64,000 nucleotides of DNA from Nonomuraea endophytica (GTDB taxonomy: Bacteria > Actinomycetota > Actinomycetes > Streptosporangiales > Streptosporangiaceae). Positions 16,721 through 25,037 of this stretch are shown here, one piece after another. Location of the stretch: positions 94,393 through 158,392 of the forward strand of contig NZ_JACHIN010000007.1 in NCBI RefSeq assembly GCF_014203235.1. The letters are read 5' to 3'. The position numbers and the translations under genes were made by a program. The notes below the pieces were generated by a model. That model saw only the letters and a program-made list of their open reading frames with translations. It was not told the origin of the DNA and made no database searches. Each line of letters opens with the position of its first letter. Position 1 is the stretch's first letter.

Positions 16721-17704
16721 ATGACTTTCGGGCCTACCCTCCGCGTGTCCGTAATCGGGCTCGTCGTGGCCGTTTCCCTTGCCGCATGCAGCAGCGGCTC
16801 AGGCTCCCCCACTGGTTCCTCCGCAGCTGGGGGCCTTGAGAAGACGACGATCACCATCGGGGTCTCCCCCGTGCCGTCGTCCGCGCCGGTTTATATCGCC
16901 GAAGCGCGAGGTTTCTTCAAACAAGAGGGCCTCAGCGTCAAGATGGAGGTCATCCAGGCGCCACAGGCGGTCATGCCCAAGATCGCCAACGGCAGCATGG
17001 ACATCTTCAAGGGCAGTTACGTATCGTTCCTAAACCTTCAGGACAGTGGTCAGAAGATCAAGATCCTGTCCGATACCCTCCAGGGCGCGCCCGGTATCGC
17101 CGCAGTGGTCGTCCCGAAGGACTCCAAGCTGCAGAGCGCCAAGGAGCTCAAGGGCAAGACCATCGCCGTCAACTCCCTGAAGAACCTCGGCGAGCTCTCC
17201 GTCAGCGCGCACCTGCAGATCAACGAGCTCAGCCCGCAGGACGTCAAGTTCACCGTGATCGACTTCCAGGCGCAGATCGCCGCGCTGAAGTCCGGCACCG
17301 TGGACGCCGCGTGGCTGGTGGAGCCGTTCCTGTCGGCGGCGCAGCAGGGCGGTGCGCGCGTGCTGCTCGACACCAACACCGGCCCCACCGAGTCGCTGCC
17401 GATCGACGGCTGGGGCAGCACCGACGCGTGGGTGGCCAAGCACCCGAAGACCGCCGCCGCCTTCCAGCGCGCCGTCCAGAAGGCGCAGCGCCTGGCCGCG
17501 ACCGACCGTTCGGCGCTGGCCGAGGTGGTGCCGAAGTACACCCAGATCCCCAAGGAAGCGGTCATGACCATGGCCATGGGGACCTTCCCGACCTCGCTCA
17601 ACGCGACGCGCATTCAGCGCGTGGCCGACCTCATGCACGAGTTCGGCTATCTGAAGAGCAAGATTGATGTCCCCACCATGGTCTTCAACGGACCCGAGCA
17701 GTAG
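16721..17704 (+). CDS. ABC importer substrate-binding lipoprotein, SsuA/TauA/NMT1 type (set 1, copy 1)
   Basis: A 327-residue lipoprotein with lipobox SLAAC (Cys23). The mature part starts GGLEKTTITIGVSPVPSSAPVYIAEARGFFKQEGL, the typical NMT1/SsuA-like opening (quoted family features in parts). Such proteins bind sulfonates, nitrate, pyrimidine precursors or related small compounds outside the cell and deliver them to a permease pair. Other landmarks are IQAPQAVMPKIANG, LKGKTIAVNSLKN and DAAWLVEPFLSAA. GAGGAG lies 6 nt before the ATG. The gene is followed directly by a close paralogue and two permease genes. Confidence 0.9.
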   Translation: MTFGPTLRVSVIGLVVAVSLAACSSGSGSPTGSSAAGGLEKTTITIGVSPVPSSAPVYIAEARGFFKQEGLSVKMEVIQAPQAVMPKIANGSMDIFKGSYVSFLNLQDSGQKIKILSDTLQGAPGIAAVVVPKDSKLQSAKELKGKTIAVNSLKNLGELSVSAHLQINELSPQDVKFTVIDFQAQIAALKSGTVDAAWLVEPFLSAAQQGGARVLLDTNTGPTESLPIDGWGSTDAWVAKHPKTAAAFQRAVQKAQRLAATDRSALAEVVPKYTQIPKEAVMTMAMGTFPTSLNATRIQRVADLMHEFGYLKSKIDVPTMVFNGPEQ

Positions 17705-17717
17705 CAGGAGCGAAAAC

Positions 17718-18701
17718 ATGAGATTAACGCGGGTCGTCACCGTCGCCTGCGCGACCGTTCTCGCCCTGGCCGCGTGCGGCGGCGGGCAGAAGGAGACGCC
17801 GAAGGCGCAGGGCTCGGCCCCCGCCGGCGGACTGGAGAAGAGCACGATCACCGTTGGTGTCGTGCCCGTCCCCTCCTCCTCGCCGCTGTACATCGCCGAG
17901 AAGCGCGGCTTCTTCAAGGCAGAGGGCCTGACCGTCAAGACGGAGATCATCCAGGCTCCGCAGGCGGTCATGCCGAAGATCCTCAACGGCAGCATGGACG
18001 CCTTCCTCACCAGCTACGTCTCGCTGATGGCGATCCAGGACTCCGGCGCGGCCAAGCTCAAGCTGTTCCAGCACGTCCAGACCGGCGCCCCCGGCATCGC
18101 GGGCGTCGTGGTGCCCAAGGACTCGCCGATCAAGGCGACGGCCGACCTCAAGGGCAAGACCGTCGCGGTCAACGTGCTGAAGGCGCTCGGCCAGACCGCC
18201 ACCAACGCCCACCTCCAGGCGGCCGGTCTCAAGCCGGAGGACGTGAAGTTCGTGGCGATCCAGTTCGCCGACCAGCTCGGCGCCCTGGCCTCCAAGAAGG
18301 TCGACGCCGCCTGGCTGGTGGAGCCGTTCCTGTCGGCCGCGATCAAGGAGGGCGCGACCCAGATCATCGACACCACCAGCGGCCCGACCGCGGGCATCCC
18401 GATCGACGGCTGGGGCGTGTCGGAGAAGTGGCTGACCGACAACCCGAAGACGGCCGCGGCCTTCCACCGCGCGCTGGCCAAGGCGCAGAAGATCGCCGGT
18501 GAGGACCGCAACGCCATCAACGAGGTGGTCCCGACCTACACCCAGATCCCCGCGCCGGCCGTCGCCGCGATGAAGCTCGGCAGCTTCGGCATGGAGCCGG
18601 ACATGGCCGCGTTCCAGAAGCTGGCCGACCTGCTCCAGAGCTACGGCTACCTCAAGGCGAAGATGGACGTCTCGACACTCATCCCCGCCAAGGTCGAATG
18701 A
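17718..18701 (+). CDS. ABC importer substrate-binding lipoprotein (set 1, copy 2)
   Basis: A 327-residue paralogue of the preceding protein with lipobox LALAAC (Cys20). GGLEKSTITVGVVPVPSSSPLYIAEKRGFF, IQAPQAVMPKILNGSMDAF and DAAWLVEPFLSAA match the first copy almost residue for residue, so this is a tandem duplication. The ATG at 17718 has AGGAG 8 nt upstream; the upstream open frame belongs to the previous gene's tail. Its stop overlaps the first permease start (ATGA). Confidence 0.9.
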   Translation: MRLTRVVTVACATVLALAACGGGQKETPKAQGSAPAGGLEKSTITVGVVPVPSSSPLYIAEKRGFFKAEGLTVKTEIIQAPQAVMPKILNGSMDAFLTSYVSLMAIQDSGAAKLKLFQHVQTGAPGIAGVVVPKDSPIKATADLKGKTVAVNVLKALGQTATNAHLQAAGLKPEDVKFVAIQFADQLGALASKKVDAAWLVEPFLSAAIKEGATQIIDTTSGPTAGIPIDGWGVSEKWLTDNPKTAAAFHRALAKAQKIAGEDRNAINEVVPTYTQIPAPAVAAMKLGSFGMEPDMAAFQKLADLLQSYGYLKAKMDVSTLIPAKVE

Positions 18702-19471
18702 GCACTCTCCGCAACAGACGAGGAATCCTGGGCGCCGCCGGCGTCCTGGGGTTCCTCGTTCTCGTAGAGGCCCTGGGACGTCTCGGGGTCATCGACCCCG
18801 AGATCATCCCGCTCGTCTCGACCGTGCTGGCCACCACGGTCGAGATCGCTTTCGAGGGCGAGTTCCTGTCCAACGTCGGGGACACCCTGCTGGCCTGCCT
18901 CATCGGCCTGGTGATCGCGATCGCCACCGCGGTGCCCGCCGGGCTGCTGCTCGGCACCGTCCCCGTGATCGAGCGCTCGGTGCGGCCGCTGGTGGAGTTC
19001 CTGCGGCCCATCCCGTCGGTGTCGCTGATCCCGCTGGCGATGTTCCTGTTCACCGAGAGCCAGGACGCCAAGATCGCGCTGATCGTCTACACCTGCGCGT
19101 GGCCGTTGCTCATCAACACGATGTACGGCCTGAGCGACGTCGACCCCCAGGCCAAGCAGACCCTGCGCAGCTTCGGGTTCGGCGGCATGTCGATCGTGCT
19201 GCGGGTCAGCCTGCCCAGCGCGGCGCCCTTCATCGCCACCGGCATCCGCATCGCCCTGTCGGTCACGCTGATCGTGGCGGTGAGCGTCGAGCTCATCGCC
19301 GGTGGCGGCGGCGGGATCGGCAACTTCCTCTCCCTCGCCGGCAGCGCCAACCGCGTCGACAGGATGCTGGCCGGCACGATCTGGGCGGGCCTGATCGGCC
19401 TGGCGGCCAACGCGTTGTTCATGGCCGGTGAGCGCCGGTTGTTCCACTGGCACCAGGGATCGACGTCATGA
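18698..19471 (+). CDS. ABC importer permease, SsuC/TauC type (set 1, subunit a)
   Basis: A 257-residue inner-membrane permease with about six membrane segments. The type-a signature VEFLRPIPSVSLIPLAMFLF is followed by the coupling loop containing QTLRSFGFGGMSIVLRVSLPSAAPFI (EAA-type motif that contacts the ATPase). It is linked by ATGA overlaps to the binding-protein gene upstream and the second permease downstream. No ATPase gene is in this operon. Confidence 0.9.
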   Translation: MSTLRNRRGILGAAGVLGFLVLVEALGRLGVIDPEIIPLVSTVLATTVEIAFEGEFLSNVGDTLLACLIGLVIAIATAVPAGLLLGTVPVIERSVRPLVEFLRPIPSVSLIPLAMFLFTESQDAKIALIVYTCAWPLLINTMYGLSDVDPQAKQTLRSFGFGGMSIVLRVSLPSAAPFIATGIRIALSVTLIVAVSVELIAGGGGGIGNFLSLAGSANRVDRMLAGTIWAGLIGLAANALFMAGERRLFHWHQGSTS

Positions 19472-20250
19472 TCATACGCAGGCTCGCGTGGTACTGGCTG
19501 CTGCCCGTCGCCGTCCTGGCCTGGGAGCTGACCACGCGGCAGGCCGAGGCCACCTACTTCCCCCCACCGAGCGTCATCGTGGTCCGGCTGCACGAGATGT
19601 GGTTCTCCGGGCCGCTGTCACGGGTCTTCCTGACCGACGAGGCGCTCGCGGACCTGGTCCCGAGCCTGGCCCGGCTGCTGGCCGGCTGGGCGATGGCCGC
19701 GGTGGCGGGGGTGGCGCTCGGCGTCCTGCTGGGCCGCTCGCGCTGGCTGTCGGCGCTGGCCGACCCGCTGATCCACTTCGGCCGCTCGGTGCCGCCCTCG
19801 ACGCTCCTGCCGATCTTCCTCATCCTGTTCAAGATCGGCACACCGATGCAACTGGCCTCGATCGTCTACGGCGTCGTCTGGCCGGTGCTGATCAACGCCG
19901 CGGACGGGGCGCGCTTCGTCGACAAGCAGTACGTGGAGACCGGGGAGGTCTTCCGGCTGAGCATGACGCAGCGGGTGTTCCGCATCATCCTGCCGGCGGC
20001 GGCGCCGAAGATCTTTGCCGGGCTGCGGCTGAGCATCTCGCTGGCGCTCATCATGATGGTCGTCTCGGAGCTGGTCGGCAGCAGCGAGGGCATCGGGCAC
20101 CGCATGCTGGAGGCGCAGAGCGAGTTCGACATCCCGGCCATGTGGGCGGGCATCGTGCTGCTGGGCGTGCTCGGGATCCTGCTCAACGCCGTGTTCATCG
20201 GGGTGGAGCGGATGACGCTGGGCTGGCATCGGGCCAGCCGTACCCGCTGA
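19468..20250 (+). CDS. ABC importer permease, SsuC/TauC type (set 1, subunit b)
   Basis: A 260-residue permease of the second type. It has the TYFPPPSVIVVRLHEMWFSG opening, FGRSVPPSTLLPIFLILFKIG and the coupling loop ETGEVFRLSMTQRVFRIILPAAAPKIFAG. It presumably forms a heterodimer with subunit a. Its start overlaps the previous stop by four bases. A hairpin directly follows the stop. Confidence 0.9.
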   Translation: MIIRRLAWYWLLPVAVLAWELTTRQAEATYFPPPSVIVVRLHEMWFSGPLSRVFLTDEALADLVPSLARLLAGWAMAAVAGVALGVLLGRSRWLSALADPLIHFGRSVPPSTLLPIFLILFKIGTPMQLASIVYGVVWPVLINAADGARFVDKQYVETGEVFRLSMTQRVFRIILPAAAPKIFAGLRLSISLALIMMVVSELVGSSEGIGHRMLEAQSEFDIPAMWAGIVLLGVLGILLNAVFIGVERMTLGWHRASRTR

Positions 20251-20281
20251 GACGCCCCCTTCCCGAGGGGAGGGGGGCGTC
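20251..20281. terminator. Terminator hairpin between convergent operons
   Basis: GACGCCCCCTTCCC and GGAGGGGGGCGTC can pair across a short GAGG loop immediately after the permease stop. It lies 7 bp from the stop of the facing nitrilase-like gene, so it can serve both. Confidence 0.75.
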
Positions 20282-20287
20282 CGCGCG

Positions 20288-21289
20288 TCAGCCGTACAGG
20301 CGCTCGATGATCTCTTTCTGGCGGGCGACGAACCAGGCGCGGCCGGGCTCGGCGTCGGCCAGGCCGTCGGGGCGCTCCACGTCGTGGCGGGCGTACTCCT
20401 CGGCCCAGAGGGCCGGTTTCACGCGGGAGAGCAGGTTGGTCATGCCGGGGCGGGTGCGGAAGCGGCGCAGTCCGTCGAGGTCGAGCTCGGCAGCGGCGAT
20501 GACCGACTCGCCCGGCCCGGCCACGGCGAGCACCCGGCCCTCGAAGTCGAGGACCTCCGAGCCGCCGTTGGTGGAGTCGCCGGGGATGGAGATGCCGGTC
20601 AGGCCGCCGCTGTTGGCGGAGACCAGGTAGGCCATGTTCTCGATGGCGCGTGCCCGGCGGCCGATCGCCTTGGGCGTCAGCGCCGGGGCCGAGGCCTCCG
20701 AGGTCGGGTGGCAGAAGACCTCGGCGCCGCGCAGCGCCAGCGACCTGGCCAGCTCCGGGTAGAGGATCTCCTCCGAGGCCAGCGCGGCCAGGTTGCCGAT
20801 CTCGGTCCTGGCCACCGGCAGCACCGCGTCCATGCCGTAGACGCCGAGGTAGCGCTCCCACACGTCGTAGGGGCTGGGCGAGTACATGGAGTGGAGCCTG
20901 CGGTAGCGCAGCACCGTCTCGCCCTGCGGGGAGAGGATCACGCAGGCCTGGAAGAACAGCTCGGGGAAGTGCTCGTCGCTCTCGTAGGCGTTGACGCACA
21001 GGTAGACGCCGTGGCGGCCGGCGATCTCGGCGAGTTCCTTGTACTCCTCGCCGTCGGGGGCCAGGGCCGCCTTGTCCCGCCAGGCGGCGACGCTCTCGCT
21101 GATGGGGAAGCCGGTCAGCACGTACTCGGGCAGGACGACCAGCCGCAGGTCGGGACCGATCCAGGCCTTGGAGCCGCCGAGGCCCGAGTCCACCCGGGCG
21201 ATCGCCGCCCTGATCTCCGAACGCGGGTCGGCCAAACCCGTCACCGCACGGGTCTCCAGTTGCAGGGCCAGCGCCCGGTAGGCGGTCAT
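20288..21289 (-). CDS. Nitrilase-superfamily protein lacking catalytic Cys and Lys
   Basis: A 333-residue protein with the carbon-nitrogen hydrolase fold. The family Glu is present (LVVLPEYVLTGFP, Glu55). The catalytic Lys position reads Arg (YRRLH, residue 131), and the nucleophile Cys position reads Ser (ASEEILYPE, residue 172; family norm is ICYDxxFPE). The structural segments LALRGAEVFCHPTSEA and RARAIENMAYLVSANSGG are otherwise normal. It is therefore probably not a classical amidase; it could be a pseudoenzyme with a binding role, or a divergent enzyme. The ATG overlaps the stop of the upstream aldehyde dehydrogenase (ATGA), so they are co-translated, with the DUF1838 gene first. Confidence 0.85.
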   Translation of the reverse strand: MTAYRALALQLETRAVTGLADPRSEIRAAIARVDSGLGGSKAWIGPDLRLVVLPEYVLTGFPISESVAAWRDKAALAPDGEEYKELAEIAGRHGVYLCVNAYESDEHFPELFFQACVILSPQGETVLRYRRLHSMYSPSPYDVWERYLGVYGMDAVLPVARTEIGNLAALASEEILYPELARSLALRGAEVFCHPTSEASAPALTPKAIGRRARAIENMAYLVSANSGGLTGISIPGDSTNGGSEVLDFEGRVLAVAGPGESVIAAAELDLDGLRRFRTRPGMTNLLSRVKPALWAEEYARHDVERPDGLADAEPGRAWFVARQKEIIERLYG

Positions 21290-22659
21290 CGGTGCCACCA
21301 CGGGTTCGCCGCGGCCGAGCGGTTGACCAGGTGGGCGCGGCGGCGGACGAACCGGTTGATCGAGACCTTGCCCATCCGCGAGCCGCCGAGGCCGGAGAGC
21401 TTGAAGGAGTTCTTCTCCCCTTCGTGCACCAGCGCCGTCAGCGAGGCGTCGTTGACGCTGACCGCGCCCGCCTCCAGCCGCCGCGCGACCGCGCGCGCGT
21501 CCTGCTCGGTCGCGGCGAAGACCGCTCCCGACAGCCCGTACGCGCAGTCGTTGGCTAGCCGTACCGCCTCGTCGGCGTCGTCCACGGCCATCACGGGAAG
21601 GATCGGCCCGAACGTCTCCTCGGTCATGAGCGCCATCGAGTGATCGACGCCCGACACCACGGTCGGGCGGCACCACAGCCCGCCGCCGTGGTGCTCGATC
21701 CGGCCGCCGGTGTGCACGACCGCGCCGCGCTCGACGGCGTCGGCGAGGTGGCGCGCGATGACGTCGGCCTGGTCGGCCGCGATGATCGGCCCGATGGGGC
21801 CGCCCTCGCAGGTCAGCGCCACCTTGGCCGCCTTGTCGGCGAGCAGCGCGAGGAACTCCGCGTGTACGGCCCGCTCCACGTACACCCGCTCGATCGACTG
21901 GCAGGCCTGCCCGGCGTTGGCGGTGCCGCCCCACAGGACGGCGGCGGCGGCCCGGTCGAGGTCGCTGCCGGCCAGCACGATGGCCGGGTCCTTGCCGCCG
22001 AGCTCCAGGAAGGCGGGGATGAACGCCTTGGCCGCCGCCTCGCCGACCTTGCGCCCGGTGGGCACGCTGCCGGTGAACACGACCGCGTCGACGAGGCCGA
22101 TCAGCGCGGCGCCGGTCTCCCCCGCGCCTTCGACCACCCGCAGCGGCAGTTCCTCGGGCACCAGCTTCATGAGCGGCTCGATGAACCTGGGCGTCACCTC
22201 GCTGGGCTTGACCAGCACCGCGCATCCGGCGGCCAGCGCCGGGATCGCGTCGATGAGGCCGAGCAGCAGCGGGAAGTTCCACGGGCTGATCACCCCGACC
22301 AGCTCGTACGGCACCGCCTCGCCCCCGACCACGATGCCGGGCAGGCTGGCGGGCTCGTCCTCGGGCGGGGCGAGAAGGGCGGGGGCCAGCCGTACCCACC
22401 GCTCGATCATGCCCGCCACGATCTGCCGCTCCAGCACCGACTCGCCGGTGCGGCCGGTGTCGGCCACGAGCGCGGCGAGCAGTTCGTCGTCGGTGGCCAG
22501 CGCGGCCCCGAAGCGGTTGAGCACGGCCCCTCGGTCCGCCTCGCGCCAGGCGGGCGCCGCCGCGCGCAGCTCGTTGGCCGTGGCCGTGAGCAGCGCGGGC
22601 GACGGTGGTGCGAGCAGGCGGTCGGTTTCCCCGGTGAGCGGGTTCCTGACCTGCGTCAT
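21286..22659 (-). CDS. Aldehyde dehydrogenase family protein
   Basis: An NAD(P)-dependent aldehyde dehydrogenase of 457 residues. The cofactor segment is ISPWNFPLLLGLIDAIP. The general-base Glu lies in FLELGGKDPAIVLAG, and the catalytic Cys in ANAGQACQSIERVYV (about residue 251). TEETFGPILPVMAV and the C-terminal KVSINRFVRRR complete the fold. The ATG at 22659 (MTQVRNPLTGETDRL) is chosen; the longer frame upstream overlaps the DUF1838 gene. It sits 2 bp after the DUF1838 stop and overlaps the nitrilase-like gene. The substrate is unknown. Confidence 0.9.
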   Translation of the reverse strand: MTQVRNPLTGETDRLLAPPSPALLTATANELRAAAPAWREADRGAVLNRFGAALATDDELLAALVADTGRTGESVLERQIVAGMIERWVRLAPALLAPPEDEPASLPGIVVGGEAVPYELVGVISPWNFPLLLGLIDAIPALAAGCAVLVKPSEVTPRFIEPLMKLVPEELPLRVVEGAGETGAALIGLVDAVVFTGSVPTGRKVGEAAAKAFIPAFLELGGKDPAIVLAGSDLDRAAAAVLWGGTANAGQACQSIERVYVERAVHAEFLALLADKAAKVALTCEGGPIGPIIAADQADVIARHLADAVERGAVVHTGGRIEHHGGGLWCRPTVVSGVDHSMALMTEETFGPILPVMAVDDADEAVRLANDCAYGLSGAVFAATEQDARAVARRLEAGAVSVNDASLTALVHEGEKNSFKLSGLGGSRMGKVSINRFVRRRAHLVNRSAAANPWWHR

Positions 22660-22661
22660 GG

Positions 22662-23645
22662 TTACCTTCCGTTGGTGGTGCACCACTGGGCCCAGGTGGT
22701 GGCACCCCGGCCCAGTTGCTTGTTGTAGAACGACGACCAGGAGTTCTCGCTGGCGCCGGGGTCGGTGGGAGCGGCCTGGTAGAGCGGGTACTGCAGGTCG
22801 ATCTTGGCACGCAGCCACGGCTCGACCTCAGCGTAGGAGTTGAGCGCCCAGCTTCGGGCGTGGTAGGTCAGCTGGCCCTGGACACTTTCCTCGGGCAGGC
22901 ACATGAAGGGCGCCCACGGGCTGGTGCGGCTCCAGCTGATCTTGGTCTTCATGGCGCCGGTGGGGACGGTGCCGTCGACGGTGCGTGCGGCGCGCTCACG
23001 GTCGTCGACGTAGAAGTCGAACATCTCCATCGCGCTGTAGTAGCCGTTCTTGAGGCCGAAGCGCTCGCCGAGCGTGGTGCCGAAGTTGGTGTTGACCGGG
23101 ATGTCGCTGGTCCACGCCGTTTCCTCGTGCCGCTGCTGCAGGGGTGGGCCGACGTAGGAGGGGGTGACGTTGAACGGGCCGAAGGCCACCCGGTCGTTGT
23201 TGATCGGCACGACCGGGTAGATCTTGCCGTCGACGGGGTTGGTCCACTCGGTGAGGATCTGCGTGGGGTTGGTGGGGCTGGTGTAGAAGACGATCTCGCG
23301 GGAGAGCTGGTGGATCTGCGTGGTGCCGGGCACGCGGTAGAGCCGGCGGATGTTGTAGCCCTCGAGGTTGAACAGCTTCTGGCCGTGGCGGATCTTGGGG
23401 TCGAGGGCGTTGCCCTCCACGTTCGCGTAGACCGAGCCGGAGATGCGGAAGACCATGTCCTGGCCGTCGGGGCGGCCCATGGACTGCAGCTGGAGCTGTC
23501 CGGCGTCGTCGGTGACCGTCCGGTAGATGGGGCCCGGGGCCCAGGGGTCGTCGATGTCGGCGGCGACTGCGGCGCCCGGTGCGAGACCGGTCAGCATGAC
23601 GGCGGATAAGGCGATAGCGAAGGACAGACCACGGCGCTTCAACAT
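22662..23645 (-). CDS. Secreted DUF1838 family protein
   Basis: A 327-residue protein with a cleavable signal peptide (MLKRRGLSFAIALSAVMLTG, cleavage after AVAAD-like AxA near residue 29). The body has the DUF1838 look: SGSVYANVEGN, KLFNLEGYNIRRLYRVPG and SMEMFDFY-like AMEMFDFYVDD. The family is poorly characterised. It is likely exported (no lipobox and no extra membrane segment). GGAG lies 6 nt before the ATG. It is the first gene of a three-gene minus-strand operon with the aldehyde dehydrogenase and the nitrilase-like gene. Confidence 0.75.
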   Translation of the reverse strand: MLKRRGLSFAIALSAVMLTGLAPGAAVAADIDDPWAPGPIYRTVTDDAGQLQLQSMGRPDGQDMVFRISGSVYANVEGNALDPKIRHGQKLFNLEGYNIRRLYRVPGTTQIHQLSREIVFYTSPTNPTQILTEWTNPVDGKIYPVVPINNDRVAFGPFNVTPSYVGPPLQQRHEETAWTSDIPVNTNFGTTLGERFGLKNGYYSAMEMFDFYVDDRERAARTVDGTVPTGAMKTKISWSRTSPWAPFMCLPEESVQGQLTYHARSWALNSYAEVEPWLRAKIDLQYPLYQAAPTDPGASENSWSSFYNKQLGRGATTWAQWCTTNGR

Positions 23646-23681
23646 CGTGTCTCCGGAGGTGGGGCGGCTATAGCGGGGGAA

Positions 23682-23711
23682 ATACGATCATCATCGGAGA
23701 GACTCTGTCAA
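23682..23711 (-). promoter_or_regulatory. Candidate sigma-70-type promoter of the DUF1838 operon
   Basis: On the minus strand TTGACA (23711-23706) is followed after 18 nt by TCGTAT (23687-23682), about 37 bp before the DUF1838 ATG. The -35 is perfect; the -10 keeps the final AT but lacks the second-position A. Confidence 0.4.
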
Positions 23712-23772
23712 CGCGCGTGTCGGCTCCGGGCAGAGCCCCCGGCCGCCGCGGATCGGGCGGCCGGGGCGGGGG

Positions 23773-24216
23773 TCAGGACACCCGTCGCTCGTCGATCAGC
23801 GTGCGCTTGACGCAGACGCCGCCCTTGACCCACTGCCACACGCGGCTCTTGCTCTTGCCGTCGTCGCTGAGCACGATCAGCTCGAACAGCCGCAGGTCCT
23901 CGTCGGCGGCCTTGTAGATCCAGCTCAGGTAGATCGTGGACGCGTCCAGCTCCCAGAACTCGCCCTTGATGCGCTCGGTGTCGAAGCCGCAGCGCCCGTT
24001 GCCCAGGTACGTGCCGGGGAACTGGAGCTCCTCGGTCCTGCCGTCGTCCCAGGTGTAGCGGTTGACCTGGTGATAGGTCTTGTCGTCCACGATGGTGCAG
24101 GTCAGGTGGGAGCGGTGGCGGTCGATCAGGTTGCCGTCCGCGTCAAGGTGGGTGTACGTGCCCTCCCACTCGCCCTCGTGGCGGGCGAGAAGCGGCATGT
24201 CATCACGAAGACCCAT
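23773..24216 (-). CDS. DUF3598-like lipocalin-type protein
   Basis: A 147-residue protein. The segment HEGEWEGTYTHLDADGNLIDRH followed by LTCTIVD, YTWDDGRTEELQFPG and IYLSWIYKAADEDLRLFELIVLS has the alternating pattern of a beta-barrel (lipocalin-like/DUF3598) protein; the family call is tentative. An AGAGG site lies 7 nt before ATG 24216. An alternative start at 24243 would add nine residues and overlap the methyltransferase stop by four bases (ATGA). It follows the DUF574 methyltransferase in the same orientation. Confidence 0.65.
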   Translation of the reverse strand: MGLRDDMPLLARHEGEWEGTYTHLDADGNLIDRHRSHLTCTIVDDKTYHQVNRYTWDDGRTEELQFPGTYLGNGRCGFDTERIKGEFWELDASTIYLSWIYKAADEDLRLFELIVLSDDGKSKSRVWQWVKGGVCVKRTLIDERRVS

Positions 24217-24239
24217 AGGAACACCTCTTGCAGGGTTGG

Positions 24240-25037
24240 TCATGGTTTGCGGCCGACGCCGGCGACCGCCAGTTTCAGCACCGGATGGCTCTCCTGGAAC
24301 GGTTGATCGGGATCGGGACGCCAGTCAGGCACCCCTACCAGCCCGGGATCGACCATTTCAAGACCCGCGAAGAAGCGGGCGATCTCATCCTTGGTGCGGT
24401 ATCGGGTGTTCCGTGCCTCCAGCAGCGAACGGCTCTGCTCGTCGCCCCTGTTCAGGAGGTGGTGGATGAACACGTAGCTGCCCGAGGGAAGGGCGGCGAC
24501 GAGCTCCTTCGTGAGATGCCACGGATCCTCCTCGTCCTGGACGTGGTGGAGGATCCCGCAGAGGATCAGGCCGACCGGCCGCTTGAGGTCGATGTGCGCG
24601 AGCAGCTCGCGGTCGCCCAGCAGGGCCGCGGGCTCACGCAGGTCGGCGTGTACGGCGAGCGTATTGACATTCCTGGCCAGCAAGGCTCTGGCGTGGACCA
24701 GGACGTGCGGGTCATTGTCTACATAGGCGACACGCACCCCGGGATCAACCGAGTGAGCCACCTGATGCACGTTTTCGGCTGTCGGTAACCCCGTGCCGAT
24801 GTCGATCAGCTGACGTAGACCGACCTCTCCGACCAGAAACCTGACGACCCTGCCCAGCACCGCGCGTTGCGCGCGCACCCCGATCTCGACACCGGGCATG
24901 AGCGCGCGGATGCGCTCACCCTCGGCCCGGTCGACACCGAAGTTGTCCTTGCCCCCGAGCAGGTAGTCGTACACACGAGCAGGGCTGGCCTCCGACAGAT
25001 TCAGTCCGTAGGGAGCCTCACCATCGACGTCTGCCAC
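24240..25037 (-). CDS. DUF574 SAM-dependent methyltransferase
   Basis: A 265-residue protein of the actinobacterial S-adenosylmethionine-dependent methyltransferase family DUF574. Motif I is RQLIDIGTGLPTAENVHQVA; YVDNDPHVLVHARALLA and GLILCGILHHVQDEEDP follow in the expected order. SPARVYDYLLGGKDNFGVD near the N-terminus is the strongest family signature. GTG 25037 is preferred because AAGGGG lies just upstream; a TTG at 25055 is possible. Its substrates are unknown. Confidence 0.85.
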   Translation of the reverse strand: MADVDGEAPYGLNLSEASPARVYDYLLGGKDNFGVDRAEGERIRALMPGVEIGVRAQRAVLGRVVRFLVGEVGLRQLIDIGTGLPTAENVHQVAHSVDPGVRVAYVDNDPHVLVHARALLARNVNTLAVHADLREPAALLGDRELLAHIDLKRPVGLILCGILHHVQDEEDPWHLTKELVAALPSGSYVFIHHLLNRGDEQSRSLLEARNTRYRTKDEIARFFAGLEMVDPGLVGVPDWRPDPDQPFQESHPVLKLAVAGVGRKP

